From NCBI GenBank assembly GCA_035295165.1, contig DATGJN010000091.1, positions 62,001-126,000 of the forward strand: a stretch of 64,000 nucleotides of DNA. The letters are read 5' to 3'. Shown here piece by piece: positions 50,616 to 58,870 of the stretch. Source of the stretch: a bacterium. GTDB taxonomy: Bacteria > Sysuimicrobiota > Sysuimicrobiia > Sysuimicrobiales > Segetimicrobiaceae. Below the pieces are notes generated by a model. It saw only the letters and a list, made by a program, of their open reading frames with translations, was not told the origin of the DNA and made no database searches. A program made the position numbers and the translations under genes. Within the stretch, counting starts at the first letter, position 1, and each line of letters begins with the position of its first letter.

Positions 50616-51433
50616 GCCCGCGCCGACCCCGCGGCCCGGCGGCGCTGGGCCTCCTGGCTGAGGCGCAGGAAGGCCGGCACGAACTCGCGCGCGTACGCGA
50701 CCATGCGGTCCAGGATCTGCCGGCCACGCGCTTCCGAGGCGACGCTCCAGTCGCCGCTTGCGCCGCTCGGCAGCACGTCCGACGCCTCGTTGAAGAGGCC
50801 GATCTCGAACCCCTGGAACTTCCCGGTCCGGTACGACGCGACCGAGATCGGCCCGTCGCTCGCTACGTACCCGCGAGTCTCGGCGTGCCCCTCGAGCGCC
50901 ACGGCGTCCGGCGCGAGCGCCATCATGACGGAGATCGTGGGCTCGCCCCCGTGCCCGAAGACCTGGTCGGCGTTCGGGGTGATGTCGCGGGCGACGTGGT
51001 TCGCGAGGCGCCACGGGTACAGGATGGCCAGGAGCACGCCGTGCCGCTGCCGCATCTTCGCGGCGACCGGCTCGATCGCGGCTTCGTTCGGGCCGTGGTT
51101 GTTCACGATGACGACGTGGCGGAACCCGTGCGCGATGTATCCCCCGACGACGTCCTGGACGACCGCGCGCAGCGTATCGAGCCGCAGGCTCACCGTTCCG
51201 GGAAACGCCGTGTACGGCGTGTACCCAAACCACAGCGGCGGCGCGACGTAGACATCGTCGAGACCCTCCGCGGTCCGCCGGCAGACGTACTCGGCGAGGA
51301 TCGTGTCCGCGCCGGTGAAGCCGGCGGGGCCGTGCTGCTCCACGCACCCGATCGGCACGAGCAGCACCGACCCGTCCTTCGGGATTGCGCCGATCTCCTT
51401 GTAGCTCATCAGCGCGAGGCTCCACTTCCGCAT
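50612..51433 (-). CDS. Creatininase-family amidohydrolase
   Basis: A 273-residue creatininase fold protein with the canonical first motif VEQHGPAGFTGADT (Glu, His and Asp metal ligands) and 'VVIVNNHGPNEAAIEPVAA' for the second. 'GHGGEPTISVMMALAPDAV' carries the conserved Glu. Substrates of relatives are creatinine, formamides and lactams. GGGAGGATGTAGA precedes the ATG; the upstream amidohydrolase gene ends one base before that ATG. Sandwiched between two amidohydrolase paralogues. In contrast to the creatininase-like protein at 38199, its metal site is intact. Confidence 0.87.
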   Translation of the reverse strand: MRKWSLALMSYKEIGAIPKDGSVLLVPIGCVEQHGPAGFTGADTILAEYVCRRTAEGLDDVYVAPPLWFGYTPYTAFPGTVSLRLDTLRAVVQDVVGGYIAHGFRHVVIVNNHGPNEAAIEPVAAKMRQRHGVLLAILYPWRLANHVARDITPNADQVFGHGGEPTISVMMALAPDAVALEGHAETRGYVASDGPISVASYRTGKFQGFEIGLFNEASDVLPSGASGDWSVASEARGRQILDRMVAYAREFVPAFLRLSQEAQRRRAAGSARA

Positions 51434-51434
51434 T

Positions 51435-52715
51435 CTACATCCTCCCGGTCCGCGTCCCGGCCCACGCGGGCGCCGGGGATTTGTAGACGATCCCGTCCTT
51501 CATCACGAGCGCGATGCGGTGCGGATCCGCGACGACGGCGATGTTCGCGAGCGGGTCGCCATCCACCAGGATGAGGTCGGCGAGCATCCCGGGCGCCACC
51601 GCACCGAGCGAGTCGGCCATGCCGAGCAGTGCCGCGGCCATGCTCGTCGACGCCACGATCGACTGCATCGGCGTCATGCCGCTCTCCGTCATGTAGACGA
51701 GCTCCTTCGCGTTCTGGGCGTGGCCGAGCGCGCCCGCGTCGGTGCCCATCGCGATCTTGACGCCGCAGTCCAGCGCCCGCTTGAAGTTGCGTCGCTGCGT
51801 GTCGAACACCAGCGGCAGCTTCGCCGCCGTATACCACGGCAGGGACTGCGGGTCGGCGTCGAGCCGCTCTTTCATCCTCGCCGTCACGCTCAGCGTCGGG
51901 ACGAGCCAGATGCCGAGGCGGGCCATCCGCTCGATGTCGGCCTCCTCGGCGACCGCGGCGTGTTCGATCGAGTCCACGCCGGCCTCGAGGCAGAGCTTGA
52001 TCCCGTCGCCACCGTGGGCGTGCACCATGACACCCTTGCCCGCGGCGTGGGCCTCGTCCACCATGGCGCGGAGCTCCTCGAGCGTGAACTGGCGCGTGGC
52101 CGGTCCGCCGCGCGGCGAGCCGACCCCGCCGGTGGTCGCGATCTTGATCCAGTCGGCGCCGAGCCGGATGACCTCGCGCACCTTCTTGCGGCACTCGTCG
52201 GGCCCGTCGGCGATCCCGTCGGGGACGCCGGGCAGCCGGGGAAAGTCCGAGGCGAGGCCGCACGGCTGGGTCAGGTCGCCGTGCCCGCCCGTCTGCGTGA
52301 TGATGACGAGGCTGATGAACAGCCGCGGCCCGGCGATGACGCCCTGCTCGATCGCCAGCTTCACGCCGAGGTCCGCGCCCGCCGCGTCGCGGAACGACGT
52401 GATGCCCGCCATCAGCGTCTCCGTGGCCCACCGCCCCGTCTGCAGCACCGCGAGGCTGGGCGCGGTGTTCATGCGCCGCCGGAGGTCCATGCCGAGGTGG
52501 GCGATGTGGTCGTGCGCGTCGATCAGCCCGGGCAGCAGGGTGAGCGACGGATGATCGTACACCGCGACGCGGTCGCCCACCGGTCCGAGCGTGGCCGCGG
52601 GGCGCACGTCCGTGATGCGGTTACCCTCGACGACAACCGCGATGTCGCGTTGCGGGAGACCGCCCGTCCCGTCGATCAGGCGTCCGGCTTTGATGATGCT
52701 CGTGGATCCTGCCAC
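51435..52715 (-). CDS. Metal-dependent amidohydrolase (prolidase-like), paralogue 2
   Basis: A 426-residue amidohydrolase closely similar to the product of 49341. It shares LIDAHDHIAHLGMDLRRR, 'SLVIITQTGGHGDLTQP', DWIKIATTGGVGSPRGG, 'MVHAHGGDGIKLCLEAGVD' and 'AMGTDAGALGHAQNAKELVY', with the full metal set (HxH, Lys, two His, Asp). The GTG at 52715 follows GAGGAGGAGC. The two paralogues flank the creatininase gene; a duplication followed by specialisation on two amide bonds of one substrate, or on stereoisomers, would explain this. No signal peptide, so cytoplasmic. Confidence 0.88.
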   Translation of the reverse strand: MAGSTSIIKAGRLIDGTGGLPQRDIAVVVEGNRITDVRPAATLGPVGDRVAVYDHPSLTLLPGLIDAHDHIAHLGMDLRRRMNTAPSLAVLQTGRWATETLMAGITSFRDAAGADLGVKLAIEQGVIAGPRLFISLVIITQTGGHGDLTQPCGLASDFPRLPGVPDGIADGPDECRKKVREVIRLGADWIKIATTGGVGSPRGGPATRQFTLEELRAMVDEAHAAGKGVMVHAHGGDGIKLCLEAGVDSIEHAAVAEEADIERMARLGIWLVPTLSVTARMKERLDADPQSLPWYTAAKLPLVFDTQRRNFKRALDCGVKIAMGTDAGALGHAQNAKELVYMTESGMTPMQSIVASTSMAAALLGMADSLGAVAPGMLADLILVDGDPLANIAVVADPHRIALVMKDGIVYKSPAPAWAGTRTGRM

Positions 52716-52757
52716 CGTGTGCTCCTCCTCGGCTCCCGGCCGGCGCGCCCCGCGTCC

Positions 52758-53837
52758 CTACGGCAGCGCCTTGCCGAGCCGGCGGATCAGCTCGTACAGC
52801 TCGTCGAAGTTGTGCCAGCCGAGCTCCCGCTCGTGGTCCTCGATCTCGTAGATCATCCGGTGCAGCTTCGTGTTGAGAGGGACCGGGACGCCGATCTGCG
52901 CGGCCTTCTCCTCGAGCGGGCCGTGTCCCCAGCGGACCTCGGACTTGCGCTTGCGGTAGACGATGTCCCAGTGGATGCCCGAGCCCTGCTTCACATAGGT
53001 GTGGGTGCCCTGCCGCTGGTGTTCGATCGCGAACCGGGCCTGCGTCTCCACGGTGGCGCGGATCCACGCAAACAGCCGCGCGGTGTCCTCGTGGGTCGTC
53101 GGAAAGTAGAGCGGCGGCTCGAAGAACGGTCCGCTCGGGACGTCGATCCCGTGGGCGCGGGCGACCTCGAGCGCCTCGCGGACCAGGGGGCCCGTGACGC
53201 GCTGGGCGCGGACGTCCGAGAGCACGACGTGGTACGGGAGATCGATCAGGGCGCTCGCCACGGTCTGCGACCCGAAGCACTTCTTCGCCCAGATGCGGGC
53301 CCGGATGTCGGTCAACAGGTGACACTCCGCGACCTCGGAGAGGAGGCGGTGGACCTCGCGCACGCGAGGGGTGAGGCGGCCGTCGAGCTCGCCGACGTAG
53401 ACCGGGCCCTCGATGACGAACTCGAGGTGACCGGGCTCGACGTAGGCGCCGCCGTAGTCGGGGAGGGCGCCGATCGTGCGCTCCGCGCCCACGATCGACG
53501 CGATCTGGTCTTCGTTCACGAGGCCGTTTTGGAGGGAGACGACGAACCCGTCCGAACGCAGCAGGGGCTTGATGGCCGCGACGGCGTCCTGCGTGTGCTG
53601 GGACTTCACCGACAGGAGGACGCATTCGAGCGGGTCCCGGAGCTCGTCCGGGGTGAACGCCCGCTGCGGCGGCAGCCGGTGGTCGCCGCGGCCGCCGTCG
53701 ACGAAGAGCCCCTTCGTGCGCAGGTGCTCGACGTGCTCGCGGTTCGTGTCCACGAACGTGACGTCCTCGCCCGCGAGCGCGAGCCACGCCCCGGTCAGCC
53801 CTCCAATGGCTCCCGCGCCCACGATCGTGATCTGCAT
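52758..53837 (-). CDS. Ketopantoate-reductase-like dehydrogenase, paralogue A
   Basis: A 359-residue PanE/ApbA fold protein. MQITIVGAGAIGGLTGAWLA is the NADP-binding start and SLQNGLVNED the QNG motif. The helix that in PanE reads WxKLxxNxxxN is here IWAKKCFGSQTV: the Lys is kept, but the substrate-binding Asn is Gly. The protein is longer than PanE and ends with an extra conserved segment (GSGIHWDIVYRKRKSEVRW). It matches paralogue B next to it over long uninterrupted stretches, so the duplication is recent. The start at 53837 is set by alignment with B; an ATG four codons earlier exists. Probably oxidises or reduces a 2-keto/hydroxy acid or imino acid rather than ketopantoate. Confidence 0.82.
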   Translation of the reverse strand: MQITIVGAGAIGGLTGAWLALAGEDVTFVDTNREHVEHLRTKGLFVDGGRGDHRLPPQRAFTPDELRDPLECVLLSVKSQHTQDAVAAIKPLLRSDGFVVSLQNGLVNEDQIASIVGAERTIGALPDYGGAYVEPGHLEFVIEGPVYVGELDGRLTPRVREVHRLLSEVAECHLLTDIRARIWAKKCFGSQTVASALIDLPYHVVLSDVRAQRVTGPLVREALEVARAHGIDVPSGPFFEPPLYFPTTHEDTARLFAWIRATVETQARFAIEHQRQGTHTYVKQGSGIHWDIVYRKRKSEVRWGHGPLEEKAAQIGVPVPLNTKLHRMIYEIEDHERELGWHNFDELYELIRRLGKALP

Positions 53838-53865
53838 CGGCCGCCCCATGTGATCCGAATGACCG

Positions 53866-54945
53866 CTACGGGTAGTCTTTGCCGAGCGACTGAATCAGCG
53901 CGCGCAGCTCATCGAAGTTGTGCCAGCCGAGCTCGCGTTGGTGATCCTCGATCTCGTAGATCATCTGGTGGAGCCGGCCGTTGAGCGGCACCGGGACGCC
54001 GGCGTCCCTGGCCTTGTCCTCGAGCGGCGCGTGGCTCCAGCGAACCTCGGACTTACGCTTGCGGTAGACGATGTCCCAGTGGATGCCCGACCCCTTCTTG
54101 ATGTACGTGTGGCCGCCGGGCCGCTGCTCTTGCCGCCGGTACGCGCTCTGCTTGGCCTGGGCCTCGTCCATGAACGCGAACAACCGCCGCGTATCCTCGG
54201 CCGTCTTGGGGAAGTACAGCGCGGGCTCGAAGAACGGCCCGCCGGGGACGTCGACGCCGTGCGCGTACGCCACCTCGAGCGCTTCGCGGACGAGCGGACC
54301 GACGACGCGCCGGGCGCGCTCCTCGCCCACCACTAGGTACGAGGGGGCGTCGACCAGCGCGCTCGCGACGATCTGCGCGCCGAAGCACGTCTTCGCCCAG
54401 ATCCGCGCCTTGATGTCGGTGAGGAGCTCCGCCTCCGCCACGTGCGAGAGGAGGCGGTGCACCTCCCTGACGCGCGGGGTGATCCGACCGTCGAGCTCGC
54501 CGACGTAGACCGGGCCCTCGATCACGAACTCGAGGTGGCCGGGGTCGACGTACGCGCCGCCGTAATCCGGCAGCGCGCCGATCGTGCGCGCGGCGCCCAC
54601 GATCGAGGCGATCTCGTCCTCGTTGGCGAGGCCGTTCTGCAGCGAGACGACGAACCCGTCCGGACGGAGCAGCGGCTTGATCGTCTCGACGGCGGCTCGA
54701 GTGTGCTGGGACTTCACGGAAAGGAAGACGCACTCGAGGGGGTCCCGGAGCTCGTCCGGCGTGAGCGCCCGCTGCGGCGGCAGCCGGTGGTCCCCGCGGC
54801 CGCCGTCGATGACGAGCCCCCGGGTGCGCAGGTGTTCGACGTGCTCCCGATTCGCGTCCACGAACGTGACGTCTTCGCCGGCCATCGACATCCACGCGCC
54901 CGCGATCCCGCCGATCGCGCCCGATCCGACGATCGTGACCCGCAT
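53866..54945 (-). CDS. Ketopantoate-reductase-like dehydrogenase, paralogue B
   Basis: A 359-residue close paralogue of A. MRVTIVGSGAIGGIAGAWMS, VSLQNGLANEDEI, 'RTIGALPDYGGAYVDPGHLE', the altered helix IWAKTCFGAQIV (Gly at the Asn position) and the C-terminal SGIHWDIVYRKRKSEVRW are shared. GAGGAGGACGAGCG precedes the ATG at 54945. Only 28 bases separate it from paralogue A. Together with paralogue C at 58871 the cluster encodes three such enzymes, so the fold must be central to the pathway, perhaps acting on different intermediates or enantiomers. Confidence 0.82.
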   Translation of the reverse strand: MRVTIVGSGAIGGIAGAWMSMAGEDVTFVDANREHVEHLRTRGLVIDGGRGDHRLPPQRALTPDELRDPLECVFLSVKSQHTRAAVETIKPLLRPDGFVVSLQNGLANEDEIASIVGAARTIGALPDYGGAYVDPGHLEFVIEGPVYVGELDGRITPRVREVHRLLSHVAEAELLTDIKARIWAKTCFGAQIVASALVDAPSYLVVGEERARRVVGPLVREALEVAYAHGVDVPGGPFFEPALYFPKTAEDTRRLFAFMDEAQAKQSAYRRQEQRPGGHTYIKKGSGIHWDIVYRKRKSEVRWSHAPLEDKARDAGVPVPLNGRLHQMIYEIEDHQRELGWHNFDELRALIQSLGKDYP

Positions 54946-54978
54946 CGCTCGTCCTCCTCGATCTCCGTCGATCGTCAC

Positions 54979-55827
54979 TCAGCCGAGCAGGTTGGCGGGC
55001 ACGCCCTGTCCGTAGGGGCTCGTGACGTCCAGCGTCTCGAGGTACCCGTGCACCGTCCGCGCCACCTCGGCGATGAACTGCTCGGAGACGTTCCGATCCG
55101 GCGGGCCGTACTTGGTCATGACGCAGATCGCGTACGGCCGGCGCTTCTGGTAGATGATCGCGCCGTCGCACCGGACCCGCTCCATCCCGCCCGGCTTGTT
55201 GGCGATCACGATGTCCTGCGGCAGGCCCGGAGCGAGGTAGCCGCGCTTGGGCTTTTTCAAGATGGCGAGCGTCTCGGTGCACACGAAGCGGCTGAGCCGC
55301 TCGCCGCGGTGCAGGATCTCGAGGAACTGCACGACCTCCAGCGGGCTCGCGACGTTCTCGTCGCCGCGGATCACCGACGCCTGGTCCTGCATCTTCCGGC
55401 GCAGCGTCGTCTGCGACAGGCCGAGCCCGCGCAGCATCGCGTTCGTGCCGTCGATCGTCGCCCAGTCGATGCACAGATTGGTCGCCGTGTTGTCGGAGAC
55501 GATGATCATCAGCACCGCGACGTCGCGCACGGTCAGCTCCTCGGCGTCGTCCAGGTACGTGAGCACGCCGCTCCCCGGGACGCGCACGGCGTCGTCGATC
55601 ACCACCTTGCGGGCCAGGTCGATCTCCCCGCCCTCGGCGCGCTGCATCAGCCGGGCCAGGATGTGGATCTTGATGGTGGATGCGGTCGGGAACACCTCCT
55701 GCTCGTGCACCGCGACCTGCCGGCCGGTCGCAAGATCGCGGACACACAGGCCCGCGGCGCCGGGGAACGCGGCGACGAGCCCCTCCAGGTCCGCGGACAA
55801 CCGCTGCCACACCAGCTGCTCAGACAT
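54979..55827 (-). CDS. Beta-lactamase-fold serine hydrolase
   Basis: A 282-residue protein of the class A beta-lactamase/DD-peptidase fold. Ser50-x-x-Lys53 (TASTIKIH), Ser111-Asp-Asn113 (VSDNTATN) and Lys211-Pro-Gly (ANKPGGME) are the three active-site motifs. There is no signal peptide, and at the position of the deacylating Glu of class A enzymes (ten residues before the Asp of RGDENVASP) lies Met146. It is therefore unlikely to be an antibiotic-resistance enzyme; a cytoplasmic amidase, esterase or lactam-opening enzyme in the local pathway is more plausible. Located between the RpiR gene and the dehydrogenase paralogues, all on the minus strand. Confidence 0.82.
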   Translation of the reverse strand: MSEQLVWQRLSADLEGLVAAFPGAAGLCVRDLATGRQVAVHEQEVFPTASTIKIHILARLMQRAEGGEIDLARKVVIDDAVRVPGSGVLTYLDDAEELTVRDVAVLMIIVSDNTATNLCIDWATIDGTNAMLRGLGLSQTTLRRKMQDQASVIRGDENVASPLEVVQFLEILHRGERLSRFVCTETLAILKKPKRGYLAPGLPQDIVIANKPGGMERVRCDGAIIYQKRRPYAICVMTKYGPPDRNVSEQFIAEVARTVHGYLETLDVTSPYGQGVPANLLG

Positions 55828-55854
55828 ACGCCACGCGCCCCCTTTGCGTCGCCG

Positions 55855-56730
55855 TCACTTCACAAACACGTCGAGGTCCCGGAACGCGCGCCGGATCCGC
55901 CAGTACCGGGCCCGCCGCGCGGTCGTCAGGCGGGTCCAGATCGCCGCGACCAGGCCGTACACGATCGACAGGCTGGCGGTCACGGACTGGAAGAACAGCA
56001 TCCCCTCGGTCGGCACGATGACCTTGAGCTTCGCGTGCCGGGCGAGCGGCGACACCGAGCTGTCGGCGATCACCGCGGTGGGAATGCCGTGCTCGCTCGC
56101 CCACTGCACGGCGGCGACCACGTCGCGGTCGCACTGCCAGAAGCCGATGCCGATGACGAGGTCGCGCGACGTGAGGCCGGTGAGCTGCGTGGCCCAGTGC
56201 ACGCGGCTGCGCGCCTCCGCACGGACGTTGATGTCGAGCGCGGCGCACAGATGCGCGAGCGCCACCGCGGGCGCAGCGTAGCTGCCGAACGCGACGATCA
56301 GCACCTGGTTCGCCGACAGCATCTGCGAGGCGAGCCGATCGAGCACGCGGGTGTCGATCGTCTCGAGGAGGCCCTGCAGGTTCTGGACGTCGCGCAGGAT
56401 CGCCGCGCGGTACACGTTTCGGGACGGCGTCCGCTGCCGCTCGATCAACTCGAGCGGTTCGAGGCGGCCGAGGTAGGTGTGGCGCAACTCCTGACGGAGC
56501 TGGTGGAACCCCGTAAACCCGACCGCCTTCGCGAATCGGGAGATCGTCGCGGCGTCCACGCCGGCCTTCTCGGCGAGCTGCCGCGTGCTGGCCAGCGACG
56601 CGAACTGGGGGTTGTTGGCGACGAAGTGGGCGACGCGCTGGTGGGTGGGGCTGAGCCGCGGCAGGGACTCCGCCAGCAGGTCGGCGAGCACGACGCGCTT
56701 GACCGCGGGCGACTCCGTGTGCGGGGTCAT
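55855..56730 (-). CDS. RpiR/MurR-family transcriptional regulator
   Basis: A 291-residue regulator. The N-terminal HTH_6 domain contains 'LSPTHQRVAHFVANNPQFAS', 'TRQLAEKAGVDAATISRFAK' and 'AVGFTGFHQLRQELR'. The C-terminal SIS domain (about 120-260) has 'QVLIVAFGSYAAPAVALAHL' and 'RDLVIGIGFWQCDRDVVAAV', the sugar-phosphate-isomerase-like fold that senses a phosphosugar or similar ligand. It heads the minus-strand run and is divergent from the permeases, so it should control both. ATG 56730 has no Shine-Dalgarno; TGTAAT on the minus strand (complement of 56740-56745) lies 9 bases before it, suggesting a very short or absent leader. Confidence 0.88.
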   Translation of the reverse strand: MTPHTESPAVKRVVLADLLAESLPRLSPTHQRVAHFVANNPQFASLASTRQLAEKAGVDAATISRFAKAVGFTGFHQLRQELRHTYLGRLEPLELIERQRTPSRNVYRAAILRDVQNLQGLLETIDTRVLDRLASQMLSANQVLIVAFGSYAAPAVALAHLCAALDINVRAEARSRVHWATQLTGLTSRDLVIGIGFWQCDRDVVAAVQWASEHGIPTAVIADSSVSPLARHAKLKVIVPTEGMLFFQSVTASLSIVYGLVAAIWTRLTTARRARYWRIRRAFRDLDVFVK

Positions 56731-56757
56731 GGGCGGCGTATTACAACAAATGGTGCA

Positions 56758-56779
56758 GAAACTCCTTTTGGCAGGTTTC
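56758..56779. promoter_or_regulatory. Candidate RpiR operator in the divergent intergenic region
   Basis: GAAAC (56758-56762) and GTTTC (56775-56779) form an inverted repeat with a 12-base spacer, in an A+T-rich patch between the RpiR gene and the permease operon. RpiR-family sites often contain GAAA/TTTC half-sites. Evidence is pattern and position only. Confidence 0.4.
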
Positions 56780-56954
56780 CGTTGCAGCCACGGGCAGGAG
56801 ATCGCGCGCAGCGGCCAGAAGCACGGCAGCCAATCCCGCGGCGGAAGCCGCACGGGAAGGCGGGGGCGGGAGTGAGCGGACGGGCGGACGCGGGACCTCC
56901 CGCGCCGGGCGGCGCGGCCGCAGCCGAGCGGCGGGGCCTGGGGGAGGGCCCGCG

Positions 56955-57896
56955 ATGACCAGGTTCGTGCTGCGGCGCCTGCTCGGGGCCGTGCCGCTCG
57001 TGATCGGCGTCTCGATGATCGTGTTCGGGATCTTGCAGGCGATGCCGGGCGGCCCGCTCGCGGTCTACCTCGACAATCCCTACATCACGGCCAGGGACAT
57101 CGCGCTGATCAAGCACCAGCTCGGCCTCGACCAGCCGCTGTACGTCCAGTACGCGCGATGGTTTGGGGCGTACGCGCTCGGGCACTGGGGGATCAGTTAC
57201 TCTTCCGGGGAGCCGGTGGCGTGGCTGATCTTCGCCCGGCTCCCCGCAACGCTCTTGCTCATGGGGACGTCGTTCCTGCTCGCGATGCTCTTCGCGCTCA
57301 CGACGGGAGTCTACAGCGCGGTGCACCAGCACTCGGCGTTCGACTACGCCGCGACGGTCTTCTCGTTCCTCGGGATCTCGATGCCGGTGTTCTGGTTCGG
57401 GTTGATGCTGCAGCTCCTGGTCGCGGTGCGCCTCGGCTGGCTCCCGGTCGCCGGCTACGGCGCCGGCGGGTGGCTCCCGGTCGCCCAACATCTCGTGCTC
57501 CCGAGCATCGTGCTGGCGATGTTCACCGCCGGCCGGTGGAGCCGATTCACCCGCGCCGGCGTGCTCGAGGTGCTGCGCCAGGACTACATTCGCACGGCGC
57601 GGGCCAAGGGGCTGGCGGAACGGCGCGTCGTATTCCGCCACGCGCTCCGCAACAGCCTGATCCCGGTCGTTACGGTCGTCGCGCTCGACCTCGCCGGCCT
57701 GCTATCGGGCGCCGTGGTGACCGAGACGGTGTTCGCGTGGCCGGGCATGGGCAGCCTCTTGATCCAGTCGATCTCCAACGTGGACTACCCCACGCTGCTC
57801 GCGATTCTGATGCTCAGCTCGTTTGCGATCATCCTGTCGAACCTGCTGGCCGACGTGCTGTACAGCCTGCTCGATCCGCGGATCGTGTACCGATGA
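56955..57896 (+). CDS. Peptide/opine-type ABC transporter permease (DppB-like)
   Basis: A 313-residue DppB-type permease: MTRFVLRRLLGAVPLVIGVS, 'MPGGPLAVYLDNPYIT', the EAA loop 'IRTARAKGLAERRVVFRHAL' and the end 'LYSLLDPRIVYR', with about six helices. GGGGGAGGG precedes the ATG. It is the first gene of the operon divergent from the RpiR gene and likely partners the binding protein at 47675. No ATPase is encoded in the cluster. Confidence 0.9.
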   Translation: MTRFVLRRLLGAVPLVIGVSMIVFGILQAMPGGPLAVYLDNPYITARDIALIKHQLGLDQPLYVQYARWFGAYALGHWGISYSSGEPVAWLIFARLPATLLLMGTSFLLAMLFALTTGVYSAVHQHSAFDYAATVFSFLGISMPVFWFGLMLQLLVAVRLGWLPVAGYGAGGWLPVAQHLVLPSIVLAMFTAGRWSRFTRAGVLEVLRQDYIRTARAKGLAERRVVFRHALRNSLIPVVTVVALDLAGLLSGAVVTETVFAWPGMGSLLIQSISNVDYPTLLAILMLSSFAIILSNLLADVLYSLLDPRIVYR

Positions 57897-58765
57897 GCGC
57901 GCGGGCGGTCGCGTTGCCGCGGCGATCGAGCCTGCTGCGTGACGCGTGGCGCCGCTTCGAGCGGGACCGGCTTGCGGCCGCGGGCGCGGTCGCGCTCCTC
58001 GTCCTCGCGACCGGCGCGGCCGCCGCCCCGCTGTTCACGTGGTACGCCCCAAATCAGGTAGACCTCGCGCGGCTCGACGCGGCGCCGTCCGCTGTGCACT
58101 GGTTCGGCACGGACGATCTGGGCCGGGACGCGTTCAGCCGCGCGTTGTACGCGGGGCGGGTGTCGCTGTCGATCGGCGTCGGGGCCGCGGTGGTGTCGGC
58201 GCTCGTGGGGACCGCCGTCGGCGCGTGCGCTGGGTACTTCGGCGGCGTCGTGGACAGCGTGCTGATGCGGGCGACGGACGTGGTCCTGTCGATCCCGCCG
58301 CTGCCGCTCGTCATCGTGCTCTCGGCGATCGTGAAGCCGTCGCCGCAGATCCTCATCCTGATCATCGCCGGGATCGGGTGGATGGGCACCGCGAGGCTCG
58401 TGCGCGGCGCGTTTCTCTCGATCCGGGAGACGGAGTACATCGAGGCGGCCCGCGCCGCGGGGTGCGGCAGCGCGCGCATCATCCTCAGGCACGCCCTGCC
58501 GAACAGCCTGGCGCCGATCATCGTCGCGGCGACGCTGGCGGTCGGCAACGCGATCATCACGGAGTCGGTGCTGTCGTTTCTCGGGGTGGGGATCCAGCCC
58601 CCGACGGCGTCGTGGGGCAACATGCTGCAGAACGCCGAGTCGACGATGACGACGAAGCCGTGGCTCTCGGTGTTCCCGGGCGTGTTCATCCTGGTGAGCG
58701 TGCTCGGGGTCAACGCGCTCGGGGACGGTCTGCGCGACGCGCTCGACGTCCGCATGAAGGAGTGA
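57893..58765 (+). CDS. Peptide/opine-type ABC transporter permease (DppC-like)
   Basis: A 290-residue DppC-type permease. 'HWFGTDDLGRDAFSRALYAG' is the family hallmark, the EAA loop is 'IEAARAAGCGSARIILRHAL', and 'LSFLGVGIQPPTASWGNMLQ' and 'GDGLRDALDVRMKE' end the protein. Its ATG overlaps the TGA of the DppB-like gene. It is followed after about 105 bases by the third ketopantoate-reductase-like gene, probably in the same transcript. Confidence 0.9.
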   Translation: MSARAVALPRRSSLLRDAWRRFERDRLAAAGAVALLVLATGAAAAPLFTWYAPNQVDLARLDAAPSAVHWFGTDDLGRDAFSRALYAGRVSLSIGVGAAVVSALVGTAVGACAGYFGGVVDSVLMRATDVVLSIPPLPLVIVLSAIVKPSPQILILIIAGIGWMGTARLVRGAFLSIRETEYIEAARAAGCGSARIILRHALPNSLAPIIVAATLAVGNAIITESVLSFLGVGIQPPTASWGNMLQNAESTMTTKPWLSVFPGVFILVSVLGVNALGDGLRDALDVRMKE

Positions 58766-58870
58766 CCCCGCGGGCAGACGAGGAACCGGCGGCGAAGTCA
58801 TGGGACGGCGGCGCGAGCGGCGCGCCCGCCGGCGTGCACGGCATTCGAGAAGAGCATCGGGGAGGCGGGG

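Noticed and set aside
54979-55827. Antibiotic-resistance beta-lactamase
   Set aside because: No export signal, no Glu at the deacylation position, and an operon context of amide catabolism; reported instead as a serine hydrolase.
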